DNA of 64,000 nucleotides from Symsagittifera roscoffensis (Eukaryota; Xenacoelomorpha; Acoela; Convolutidae). Below the pieces are notes generated by a model, which saw only the letters and a program-made list of their open reading frames with translations, did not search any database and was not told the DNA's origin. The stretch covers positions 67,715,477-67,779,476 of the forward strand of contig NC_087066.1 of NCBI RefSeq assembly GCF_963678635.1, written 5' to 3'. Of this stretch, positions 35,829 through 47,866 are shown in pieces (position 1 is the stretch's first letter; the number at the start of each line of letters is the position of its first letter). Position numbers and translations under genes: made by a program.

Positions 35829-37045
35829 CGTGGGCTAAAAAAATTATTATTTTGAGACTGAAAAGCGGTGGTATGGGGTTGTTCTATAATTTGTTCATAA
35901 GTATTTTCATCTTGTGAGTGGCGTGTCATTATATGTTGGATGGGACTTTGTGATATGGTTGGTCTAAAATTTGGATTATGTGTTATTGCCAAGTTTCGAA
36001 AATTACGTGGGACTAGGGATAATCGATGGTTATGTGGTAGGGGTGGTAACTGTGGTGCTGTTGGCGTTGTGTCTACATTGTTATGTTCTTCGTCGTATGC
36101 GTTCTGTCTTGTTGCTATTTTTGTGTTGTATTCTTTTATTTGTGCATCTAAAAGAATTTTGTTTATTGATGTAGAAAAAATTCCAAAAAATCCTGCAAAT
36201 AGTATGCGTGCTACACTTGCTTGTCTATTGACTTGTGTGTATAGCACATGTGTTATAGATTCCTTTTAAGAGTGAAAAAAGAAATCCAATAAAGTTAAAC
36301 ATTGCGTATAAAATAGTCAGTTTTTCTAAGATGTAGTAGGGCCATCCTAGAAAATCAAGAATTTCATTCTTGAGTGTGACAAAGCTAAAAATATTGATAG
36401 GTGATATATCTTGGGGACGGTATTTTTCACCGTTTAGATATATATAATCTTTAATGTCTTTAAAATATCCGCTATAGTCTTGCGTATAGATGTCTGCAAA
36501 TCCTGCGGTTTCGGCAAGTTTGCGTAAGTTTTGGTCAATTGATTGTCTTTGTATTGTGTCCATTTGTGTTAATAATTCTTGGAATTGTTGTGTTCTAATG
36601 TGATGTTGAATATCTCTGATTTTGAGTATATTCCTATTGATTGTAAGTCTATATTTGGGTTTCGAGCGATAGCGCGAATGCTTTCTGGTGAAAATTTTTT
36701 GAGTGATTGCATTAATGTGGGATATGGGGTGAGAAGGTAATATTTATCTTCATCAGGGTTTAGTTGTACTACATTGTGGCTATTTTCTGATCCAAATGGG
36801 ACTGCGGTATCCCAGAAATAGGTTCTTCTTGAAAGTGTGTCAACGAAATGTACTTTGTTCTTATAAAAGATAGGGATTCTTTTATAGCATCGTTTGTCTT
36901 CAAAAACGTATAGTGGTGATACTTTTTTGGTACAAGTATAAAACCATAAAATGTTTCCTTCATAGTCTAAAAAATTTGATCTATTTCCCGATAGTAAATA
37001 TCCTGCGTAGGGTATTTTTAATACTGCTAGTGCAAGTGATTGTGT
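35825..37045 (-). pseudogene. chuvirus-type envelope glycoprotein, C-terminal part, in three frames
   Basis: Three minus-strand frames follow one another: 37045-36569, about 36640-36225 and 36247-35825. The first contains ILWFYTC, CYKRIPIF, HFVDTLSRRTYFWD and YYLLTPYP. The second ends in a hydrophobic helix (LYAMFNFIGFLFSLLKG). The third is a cytoplasmic tail (ARILFAGFFGIF, then polar sequence). This Cys-x-x-Ile-Pro / Leu-Thr-Pro / late TM / tail order is that of chuvirid glycoproteins, which are known to have been captured by Pao-type retroelements. A TGA at 37046-37048 and unrelated sequence beyond it remove the N-terminal half. Whether the two frame changes are decay or functional overlaps is open. 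Confidence 0.6.
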
Positions 37046-37048
37046 TCA

Positions 37049-38080
37049 GGGTTGGAGAATAGTAAATCGATCCACAAGGTTCAGGTATAATTAGAACGCG
37101 AGTAGTTCGTTAGATACTATTTTAAACTTACTAAGTCTAAGATTTATCCTGGGTCTGGTAAGAGGGGGGATCAAGTGAAGGATGAATAACCGAAGTTCTT
37201 CACTGTTTATCCTAATTTGAATGATTAGTTTTGTTCAAAAATTTCTGTTAGTCCTGGGTTTTTAGAAAGGGTTGGACAGTGAATCGACGTTTGAGGTCGT
37301 TAGACACTAGCTAAGTGGGTGGGGGAGAACAAAATTGTTCTTTTTGATCCAAGGAGAGGCCTTGATGATCAAGTTTTAAATTTAATTAAATAGAAAATGA
37401 TTTAAGATCCAAGGATGAGCCTTGATGATCTGATTTTAAATTTAAGTGAATTTAAGTTTAAAATGATTTAAATTTGTGTAGAGAAAAGATTTAGTGTTTT
37501 TATGATATTAGTGAGCTTATGAATGCTGTTATGTTTAGGTGATGAAGCTGGAACAACAGGATGATTTATAGTTACTAACCATTTATTGTCATGCTACTAA
37601 TTTTTATTTTGATTTTTCAATAAATATTTTTCAAACATGTTTTGTATATTACTGCAGAATTTAGGAAAACGATCTGAGATCTTTTTTTTTCAATCGTTAT
37701 TGTATATTAATAATTTTGTTTAGCGCCTGAAATGATTTTGAAGATTGACTTCAAGATTTTATGTTTGCAAATGAAAATCTAAATTCATTGCTAGTAGTAT
37801 TCTAAATACAAAAGTTTGTGTTGGCTTTTGCCGAACTATCATATAACTATATGGTAAGTTTCTACTTTGTCGTATGTCGTCTCTGGTTCGAGGTCTTCTT
37901 GCAATTCCGGGTAGTTCTATTATGGTTCGGAATATTGGCTCTGATCTATTGAGTCGGAGAGACATTTCAATTAAATTATTGTCGTATAACATTTTGTAAA
38001 TGTTTTTGTCTAATTTCTAATCTATTTTTGGTTAATTCTAATCTAGTAAGGTCTTGTTCGAGACTTATGGTCGCACCAGA
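37049..38080 (-). other. leader region of the LTR-flanked element
   Basis: About 1 kb, mostly low-complexity. One 77-codon minus frame (37992-37759) starts 89 bases from the LTR-like repeat; not recognised. No gag, protease or RT motif. Confidence 0.4.
38063..38078 (-). promoter_or_regulatory. candidate primer-binding site
   Basis: Two bases inside the LTR-like repeat the minus strand reads TGGTGCGACCATAAGT. It starts TGG, as a site complementary to a tRNA 3' CCA end does. Which tRNA is unknown. Confidence 0.45.
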
Positions 38081-38351
38081 TGAGTTAGGACCGAAGTGTA
38101 ACTCATAGAGTAATTTCGGATAGGGTACACCGTCTGCTCGTCACGCTATCTTATTTTCGGCCGGATAGATTCGTGCAACTTCTTAGTCTAATACCGATCC
38201 TAATCTTACTCTTATACTATCTAGTCTCAGGTTGTTTAACTAGTCTCTGCTAGGCTCAATAGATCTAGGGTATACTGGTTTATTGCGGTTGCTGAAGTCT
38301 TCTTGGAGAGTCAACTAATTTCTAAGTTAAATTCAAATCTCTCTGGTGCTG
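38081..38351 (-). repeat. LTR-like direct repeat (5' end of the element)
   Basis: Copy of 32018-32288 with small changes (for example a missing TA in GTGTATAACTC). Its outer boundary is fused directly to the 0.98-kb unit (TATCCAGATTAGAGG), so the element's 5' edge has been rearranged. Confidence 0.6.
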
Positions 38352-41300
38352 TATCCAGATTAGAGGCTTTTGTTGGTACGGGCAGTAAAAAGACATTTTA
38401 ATGTAAGGCGCAGAAAAATTTACAATGAATAACAAGCAGACGGATCTCATCTAGACAAGGAACTTAATTGTCAATTAGTTGAAGAAAAAATTGAAAAAAA
38501 TGCTAGCATGTTAAAGATGTAACGATTTGCATGCGTGCAGCTTAGCATGCACCCCGGCTTGACAAAAAATGCTTATCATACAATTTTCATATATGAAAAA
38601 ATGCTTATCGTACTCTTCATACAATTTCATAGAATAAAAGTGTATGTATGAAAATAGGCAAATAAGCATTTTTTTCATATATGAAATTGTATGATAAGCA
38701 TTTTTTCCATCGATGAAATTGTATGATAAGCATTTTTTCCATAAATGAAAATTCAAAAATTTTTTGTTTCGAAATTTCGTGTTTCAAGCTTTTTTTTCGA
38801 TAAATGAAAACTCAAAAAAATTTTGTTTCGAAATTTCGTGTTTCAATTGAAGCTTTCTTGTAAGATTTATTGATGAAAGAAACGTTTCTACCCGTGCTGA
38901 ACAAATGCTTTATTTCTGAAGAGAAATACTTATTTTCTAATCTACATCTGGCCAAAATTTCTCTGTGAAATGTTCAATTAACGCGGGAATTTTTTTATTT
39001 CTTATTTTATTTCCGATCAGAAATTAGCTCAATCTACGCTATTTACAGCTAGAAAAAACCTCCTGGTGGGTCTCGACCCCCTGGTTTATCGTTGGACAGA
39101 GTGTTGTGCTAACCGCTAGACAACTCGACCTGATGCATTGAAATAGTTTTAGCAATTCAATGCAAAGTAACACTCGTTATACTTGTAATACATGGTTTTC
39201 ACGTTTTATTTTAGGGTTAACGCCTACTATCCTGAACACGTTGGGACGAATCCTAGCCTTAATTTCAAACACTTCCAGCGGAAAAGACACAAAATGTTCC
39301 ATTTCAACTTTCTATAGGTTTTCTCAACTATATCAAATTATGTCTCACAGTTACATTATATTTAGCCAATGTTCGTCAAGAAAAAAAAAACCCACAGATG
39401 TTACGGAAATTTGTTTCAGTAGTAGCACTCTAACTCCGTTTTCTTTGATGCAAGTTTTGATAATTTATCCCGTGCTTTTCCCGTTTGCTTGTGTTACCAC
39501 ACTATGTTTTCCATATACCCAAACACTCGTCAACCTGGTGAATCGCCACAGATTTCAAATGATTTTAGTCTGCTATTGGCTCTGAAGATTGGACTACAGT
39601 TACTCGGTCTTCCCCACCCACTTGTCATCCGATTCATCATCATATTGTCCATTTGTTCCCAGAGAGACTTTTTATAGTTTTGTTGTCCTTCTTTGTTCCA
39701 TCATTTGCGCTAACTGGCCAGCTGAGTTATGACCGAAGTGTATAACTCATAGAGTAATTTTGGATAGGGTACACCGTCTGCTCGTCACGCTATCTTATTT
39801 TCGGCCGGATAGATTCGTGCAACTTCTTAGTCTAATACCGATCCTAATCTTACTCTTATACTATCTAGTCTCAGGTTGTTTAACTAGTCTCTGCTAGGCT
39901 CAATAGATCTAGGGTATACTGGTTTATTGCGGTTGCTGAAGTCTTCTTGGAGAGTCAACTAATTTCTAAGTTAAATTCAAATCTCTCTGGTGCTGAAATT
40001 ACAAGTAATTTCAGCACTTACAAATAAGTGGATTGTTAGTCAGATGGATCATGATTGGTTAATATTAAATACTTTACATTGGTAAAATATCTAATTTATC
40101 CAATCATAAAATGTAGTTTAGATCAGGTTCCACCCATCCGGGTTTTGCAGAGTTTTTTTAGAATAGTCTTTCTGTAATTCAAAGGATGGATGATGGACGT
40201 TGGTGTTTGGTGAACATCATATTTCTTCTGGGTTCTCTTGTTAGAGAAGTTCCAGGTTCGATCGTTGTGTCATCTCATGACAACGACTGGGTTTTCGCAA
40301 CAAACTCAAATCTGATTTCAGAATGGTTGGCTATGTCAGGTTTTTCTGTTTCATTGATGAGAACTTCTTTGTGTTTTGATCTTGTCTGGAAATGGCGTGG
40401 AGATTGTGCGTGGAGGGGATGCCTGGTTACTCGGATCTGTACGTATACTTGAACATCGAGGTGGTCATTGGTCTAGTTCAATGAAGTACTTTTCTGCGAA
40501 GTCAAGTCGTACTCTAAATCCTTTGAGTTGTGATTGTGGGCGGCATATTGATTGTGGTTGGCCATTCTTTTTCGAGTGTAGTGGGTTCATTTTGTCTTTG
40601 GATGTTCGTCTTTGGTGTTGTATGCTGATCTATATATTGCATAATATAATTTACATTTTATAAAACTTTTATTAGTTTAATGTTTTTTAATTATGATTTT
40701 GGTTAGTTGTTTTCACAAAAGCTTTTTGTTTTAGTTCAGTTATTTTGAAGAGTTACTCACCCTTGAGTAGCTCTTATTACAAATAGGAGTGTGGTCACAA
40801 AGCCTGGATGTAGCACGGTGGGTTAGGCCGGCTATAGAGCATGCTCAGGACGTCCTCTTCTGGTGGGTTAGGCCAGGAGTGGGAGTATGATTGCATGCGG
40901 TTTTTGTGAGAGGTCCTGTTATGTGACAACGTTTTATGTTGGGTTTGTTGTGGTTTTTCTTATGTTTTGTTGGTTGTGTCCTTTTTTCAAAAATCAAATT
41001 GTTTGTGGTATGGGTTTGTCTTTCGACTTTTTTGTGTTTTATTATTTCTTTCTTAGACTTTATAATAGTCTTCAAAAGAATAAATTATCCAGTTTTAAAC
41101 TGGGTTAATCCGGTTTGGGTACCGTTGGTTTCCTTTTCTTAGTCATGCTGTTATGCTATGTGTTGTGGTGTTTAGTAAGCTGCATTGGTTAGTTTTGTTT
41201 AGTATATAATTCCTTTCCAACCGGGTTAAAGGAAAGTTTGAAACTTGTTATCGTGTGTTAGAGTTGTTGAGTGTGAAAGCTTGAAACTGAAATTCATTAT

Positions 41301-42105
41301 TTAAACAATTCTTCGTGGGCGAGCTGTGCGAGTGTGGATAGAATCTTTGTGCGAATGAATGAAAATATCAAAAGGTTAGTACTGCATTTGCTTCTTATTA
41401 ATTTACTACATAGAATTTCAATTTTACTGCTAGTTGTTGGGGAAAATTAAGTTACAAATTTTCATCATTATTAGATTTACTGCATTTGGGAAAAAATTTA
41501 TAAATTAAATTATTGCATTGGTATTATTTTTATTTAATTATTTGGTGCAAAAAACTAATAGAGTTTTAAACAGTTTGAAGAAGTTTTTAATTTTTTTTTT
41601 CTTTTGTGAATTTTTCAGATGATCGTTGGATGAAGGCTAAAATTCTAAAGAAGACATGAATAAAGAATGGTTAGTTCCTAATTTCAATAACTAGTTAATA
41701 ATATGTATAGTTCATACTTACCTGTTAGTCGTCAGGGAAGAAACCGTGGGGGAAGATGTCGTGGATGAGATCTGAAGTTGTTAGTAATTTAGCTAGGATG
41801 CGGATGATATTTTTAGTTTGAAGCAGTGGCCAAAGCAATTGAAGTGCTTTAATGGTGGTTAGTTCTTCAGTGCCAACTGCAAACTCATAAGGTGTGTTTT
41901 GGATTAGATTGTATAATTTGTGATTGAATTTAGTGTTGTGGATGAATTCTAAAATGGGGATTTCTATAGGTTGAACAAATTCGTGTGGGAGGAGAAAGGG
42001 TCGGGATTCTTCTGCGTTGAAGGTCTTGGTGATGGGACAAAAAATATACATTTGGGTTATGGGATCATAATTTCGAAGAATACCATGAAGGTTAGTATCT
42101 TTAAT
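38352..42105. repeat. second copy of the 30648-34400 block
   Basis: Near-identical at an offset of 7,704-7,705 bp. Includes the tail of the 0.98-kb unit, a tRNA-like copy at 39059-39130, block C, the LTR-like repeat at 39723-40016 and the end of the 602-codon ORF. It stops abruptly at 42105, where minisatellite-derived ATTCACCATG begins. Confidence 0.88.
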
Positions 42106-42114
42106 ATTCACCAT
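41725..42114 (-). pseudogene. truncated copy of the 602-codon ORF
   Basis: The last 127 codons match the ORF at 34020 almost exactly. The 5' end is lost at the duplication junction, where three codons of minisatellite origin follow. Not expected to be functional. Confidence 0.75.
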
Positions 42115-43553
42115 GTCTATAAAACTTTTTGAATTCTATTGATTTTTATCAATAGAAGAATTAGAAAGTACTTGCACCCTATACAATGGCAGATTATCAG
42201 CTGTGGTTCACAGTATTAAATGAAGTGAGTCGTTTCATATCAAACTTTGAATTAAAACGTATCAATGTTGTCCTTGCTCCTACCCGCGACTCCGCTCCCT
42301 TTTTCTCACTTTTTCTCTGAAATATAATTAACTCTTTATTTAAAGGAGGCAGTTAACCCCCTGGTTCAAGTTACGGTTCAAGGAACGAAGCCTAGTCGGT
42401 GCATAGAGCACTGAGTTACCTTTCCCTGGGATGGCAAGGTGGCCAAAAATGACAAATACCATTCCATATATTGCAGAACTCATCAAAAACACACTCCACG
42501 CCTTCGCCCCAATCTTCTTCCATATTCCTGATTCGACACTGGTCTTGTTTTCGTCCGTCACCCATGTTTCGGCTCTCTTTTCGTCCACAACATTGACTTC
42601 GGCCATTTTTCCTTCCTTTGTTCTTTCCTCATCGGTCTGAGGTTTTGGTATCTGAGGAAGTTGAAGACGCATTTTTTTATGTATAATAAATTCAAGAAGA
42701 CGGCGATAAACTTAATATGCTGGAGCTTCAACGTTTATTGTAAACCATTTGAATTGAGGCTTGAAGATATATTACGAAGATTTTCATCTATATGCCAAAA
42801 CTAGATTATGAAGCTTAATTGCTCATATTGCTGACTGTTTTGGTTAAAACTAACGTTTAACGCGTATCTCAATTTTTGTTGTAGTTACGAAGACGTTTTT
42901 TTTAGTAAAGAATATCCGTTTATTTATGAAGGAATATTGTTACGCATCATTTTTCACGTCATTTTCCGCACTAAAAAGGAAACTAAAGGCAAGGCAAAAC
43001 AGATCAGCGCGAAACGGAAGCATACTTATTTAATTAAAGCCATAAGCTTTAGCACTTAAAAAAATTGAAGCTTTCTTGTAAGATTTATTGATGAAAGAAA
43101 CGTTTCTACCCGTGCTGAACAAATGCTTTATTTCTGAAGAGAAATACTTATTTTCTAATCTACATCTGGCCAAAATTTCTCTGTGAAATGTTCAAATAAC
43201 GCGGGAATTTTTTTATTTCTTATATTATTTCCGATCAAAAATTAGCTAAATCTTCGCTATTTATAGCTAGAAAAAACCTCCTGGTGGGTTTCGACCCCCT
43301 GGTTTATCGTTGGACAGAGGGTTGTGCTAACCGCTAGACAACACGACCTGATGCATTGAAATAGTTTTAGCAATTCAATGCAAAGTAACACTCGTTATAC
43401 TTGTAATACATGGTTTTCACGTTGCGGTTGGATCAGTGAACTGCTTTCTGTTTTTTCCCCAGAAAACGTACCTTTCTAACTTTAGATGAGAAGCAAATAG
43501 ATTTTGCACAGAAAACACAGAAAATGAGTTTAGGTCAACAATATAAAATATCT
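42106..43553. repeat. second copy of duplicated block A
   Basis: Copy of 29243-30647 including the final partial minisatellite unit, SLC9B exon 1 and its upstream flank. Retains the ~47 bases missing near 30222. Confidence 0.85.
42420..42672 (-). pseudogene. orphan copy of SLC9B exon 1
   Basis: Same ATG, frame and GTAACT donor as 29555-29807, with one visible amino-acid change (Leu to Val in the first helix). No further SLC9B exons lie downstream on the minus strand except those already used by the 29.8-kb copy. It could be a dead duplicate or an alternative first exon and promoter for the same gene. Confidence 0.7.
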
Positions 43554-46500
43554 ATCCAGATTAGAGGCTTTTGTTGGTACGGGCAGTAAAAAGACATTTT
43601 AATGTAAGGCGCAAAAAAATTTACAATGAATAACAAGCAGACGGATCTCATCTAGACAAGGAACTTAATTGTCAATTAGTTGAAGAAAAAATTGAAAAAA
43701 ATGCTAGCATGTTAAAGATGTTACGATTTGCATGCGCGCAGCTTAGCATGCACCCCGGCTTGACAAAAAATGCTTATCATACAATTTTCATATATGAAAA
43801 AATGCTTATCGTACTCTTCATACAATTTCATAGAATAAAAGTGTATGTATGAAAATAGGCAAATAAGCATTTTTTTCATATATGAAATTGTATGATAAGC
43901 ATTTTTTCCATCGATGAAATTGTATGATAAGCATTTTTTCCATAAATGAAAATTCAAAAATTTTTTGTTTCGAAATTTCGTGTTTCAAGCTTTTTTTCGA
44001 TAAATGAAAACTCAAAAAAATTTTGTTTCGAAATTTCGTGTTTCAATTGAAGCTTTCTTGTAAGATTTATTGATGAAAGAAACGTTTCTACCCGTGCTGA
44101 ACAAATGCTTTATTTCTGAAGAGAAATACTTATTTTCTAATCTACATCTGGCCAAAATTTCTCTGTGAAATGTTCAAATAACGCGGGAATTTTTTATTTC
44201 TTATATTATTTCCGATCAAAAATTAGCTAAATCTTCGCTATTTATAGCTAGAAAAAACCTCCTGGTGGGTTTCGACCCCCTGGTTTATCGTTGGACAGAG
44301 GGTTTTGCTAACCGCTAGACAACACGACCTGATGCATTGAAATAGTTTTAGCAATTCAATGCAAAGTAACACTCGTTATACTTGTAATACATGGTTTTCA
44401 CGTTGCGGTTGGATCAGTGAACTGCTTTCTGTTTTTTCCCCAGAAAACGTACCTTTCTAACTTTAGATGAGAAGCAAATAGATTTTGCACAGAAAACACA
44501 GAAAATGAGTTTAGGTCATCAATATAAAATATCTATCCAGATTAGAGGCTTTTGTTGGTACGGGCAGTAAAAAGACATTTTAATGTAAGGCGCAGAAAAA
44601 TTTACAATGAATAACAAGCAGACGGATCTCATCTAGACAAGGAACTTAATTGTCAATTAGTTGAAGAAAAAATTGAAAAAAATGCTAGCATGTTAAAGAT
44701 GTAACGATTTGCATGCGCGCAGCTTAGCATGCACCCCGGCTTGACAAAAAATGCTTATCATACAATTTTCATATATGAAAAAATGCTTATCGTACTCGTC
44801 ATACAATTTCATAGAATAAAAGTGTATGTATGAAAATAGGCAAATAAGCATTTTTTTCATATATGAAATTGTATGATAAGCATTTTTTCCATCGATGAAA
44901 TTGTATGATAAGCATTTTTTCCATAAATGAAAATTCAAAAATTTTTTGTTTCGAAATTTCGTGTTTCAAGCTTTTTTTCGATAAATGAAAACTCAAAAAA
45001 ATTTTGTTTCGAAATTTCGTGTTTCAATTGAAGCTTTCTTGTAAGATTTATTGATGAAAGAAACGTTTCTACCCGTGCTGAACAAATGCTTTATTTCTGA
45101 AGAGAAATACTTATTTTCTAATCTACATCTGGCCAAAATTTCTCTGTGAAATGTTCAAATAACGCGGGAATTTTTTTATTTCTTATTTTATTTCCGATCA
45201 GAAATTAGCTCAATCTACGCTATTTACAGCTAGAAAAAACCTCCTGGTGGGTCTCGACCCCCTGGTTTATCGTTGGACAGAGGGTTGTGCTAACCGCTAG
45301 ACAACACGACCTGATGCATTGAAATAGTTTTAGCAATTCAATGCAAAGTAACACTCGTTATACTTGTAATACATGGTTTTCACGTTGCGGTTGGATCAGT
45401 GAACTGCTTTCTGTTTTTTCCCCAGAAAACGTACCTTTCTAACTTTAGATGAGAAGCAAATAGATTTTGCACAGAAAACACAGAAAATTTGTTTAGGTCA
45501 TCAATATAAAATATCTATCCAGATTAGAGGCTTTTGTTGGTACGGGCAGTAAAAAGACATTTTAATGTAAGGCGCAGAAAAATTTACAATGAATAACAAG
45601 CAGACGGATCTCATCTAGACAAGGAACTTAATTGTCAATTAGTTGAAGAAAAAATTGAAAAAAATGCTAGCATGTTAAAGATGTAACGATTTGCATGCGT
45701 GCAGCTTAGCATGCACCCCGGCTTGACAAAAAATGCTTATCATACAATTTTCATATATGAAAAAATGCTTATCGTACTCTTCATACAATTTCATAGAATA
45801 AAAGTGTATGTATGAAAATAGGCAAATAAGCATTTTTTTCATATATGAAATTGTATGATAAGCATTTTTTCCATCGATGAAATTGTATGATAAGCATTTT
45901 TTCCATAAATGAAAATTCAAAAATTTTTTGTTTCGAAATTTCGTGTTTCAAGCTTTTTTTCGATAAATGAAAACTCAAAAAAATTTTGTTTCGAAATTTC
46001 GTGTTTCAATTGAAGCTTTCTTGTAAGATTTATTGATGAAAGAAACGTTTCTACCCGTGCTGAACAAATGCTTTATTTCTGAAGAGAAATACTTATTTTC
46101 TAATCTACATCTGGCCAAAATTTCTCTGTGAAATGTTCAAATAACGCGGGAATTTTTTTATTTCTTATTTTATTTCCGATCAGAAATTAGCTCAATCTAC
46201 GCTATTTACAGCTAGAAAAAACCTCCTGGTGGGTCTCGACCCCCTGGTTTATCGTTGGACAGAGGGTTGTGCTAACCGCTAGACAACACGACCTGATGCA
46301 TTGAAATAGTTTTAGCAATTCAATGCAAAGTAACACTCGTTATACTTGTAATACATGGTTTTCACGTTGCGGTTGGATCAGTGAACTGCTTTCTGTTTTT
46401 TCCCCAGAAAACGTACCTTTCTAACTTTAGATGAGAAGCAAATAGATTTTGCACAGAAAACACAGAAAATGTGTTTAGGTCATCAATATAAAATATCTAT

Positions 46501-47350
46501 CCAGATTAGAGGCTTTTGTTGGTACGGGCAGTAAAAAGACATTTTAATGTAAGGCGCAGAAAAATTTACAATGAATAACAAGCAGACGGATCTCATCTAG
46601 ACAAGGAACTTAATTGTCAATTAGTTGAAGAAAAAATTGAAAAAAATGCTAGCATGTTAAAGATGTAACGATTTGCATGCGTGCAGCTTAGCATGCACCC
46701 CGGCTTGACAAAAAATGCTTATCATACAATTTTCATATATGAAAAAATGCTTATCGTACTCTTCATACATTTTCATAGAATAAAAGTGTATGTATGAAAA
46801 TAGGCAAATAAGCATTTTTTTCATATATGAAATTGTATGATAAGCATTTTTTCCATCGATGAAATTGTATGATAAGCATTTTTTCCATAAATGAAAATTC
46901 AAAAATTTTTTGTTTCGAAATTTCGTGTTTCAAGCTTTTTTTCGATAAATGAAAACTCAAAAAAATTTTGTTTCGAAATTTCGTGTTTCAATTGAAGCTT
47001 TCTTGTAAGATTTATTGATGAAAGAAACGTTTCTACCCGTGCTGAACAAATGCTTTATTTCTGAAGAGAAATACTTATTTTCTAATCTACATCTGGCCAA
47101 AATTTCTCTGTGAAATGTTCAAATAACGCGGGAATTTTTTTATTTCTTATTTTATTTCCGATCAGAAATTAGCTCAATCTACGCTATTTACAGCTAGAAA
47201 AAACCTCCTGGTGGGTCTCGACCCCCTGGTTTATCGTTGGACAGAGTGTTGTGCTAACCGCTAGACAACTCGACCTGATGCATTGAAATAGTTTTAGCAA
47301 TTCAATGCAAAGTAACACTCGTTATACTTGTAATACATGGTTTTCACGTT
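43064..47350. repeat. tandem array of the 0.98-kb tRNA-like unit, four full copies plus one partial
   Basis: The unit start ATTGAAGCTTTC occurs at 43064, 44046, 45027, 46009 and 46991, spacing 981-982 bp. Copies are nearly identical. Each has the tRNA-Asp-like segment on the minus strand and the hairpin-forming sub-repeats. The last copy passes into block C at about 47350. Confidence 0.92.
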
Positions 47351-47866
47351 TTATTTTAGGGTTAACGCCTACTATCCTGAACACGTTGGGACGAATCCTA
47401 GCCTTAATTTCAAACACTTCCAGCGGAAAAGACACAAAATGTTCCATTTCAACTTTCTATAGGTTTTCTCAACTATATCAAATTATGTCTCACAGTTACA
47501 TTATATTTAGCCAATGTTCGTCAAGAAAAAAAAACCCACAGATGTTACGGAAATTTGTTTCAGTAGTAGCACTCTAACTCCGTTTTCTTTGATGCAAGTT
47601 TTGATAATTTATCCCGTGCTTTTCCCGTTTGCTTGTGTTACCACACTATGTTTTCCATATACCCAAACACTCGTCAACCTGGTGAATCGCCACAGATTTC
47701 AAATGATTTTAGTCTGCTATTGGCTCTGAAGATTGGACTACAGTTACTCGGTCTTCCCCACCCACTTGTCATCCGATTCATCATCATATTGTCCATTTGT
47801 TCCCAGAGAGACTTTTTATAGTTTTGTTGTCCTTCTTTGTTCCATCATTTGCGCTAACTGGCCAGC
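47351..47866. repeat. third copy of block C (empty site)
   Basis: Matches 31502-32017 up to GGCCAGC, then diverges into single-copy sequence without the LTR-like repeat. Confidence 0.75.

Noticed and set aside
35587-36269. Plus-strand open frames of 67-109 codons
   Set aside because: Antisense shadows of the 602-codon ORF and the glycoprotein tail.
30372-47275. Functional tRNA-Asp genes
   Set aside because: Pol III boxes and terminator are present, but acceptor and anticodon stems do not pair in any copy.
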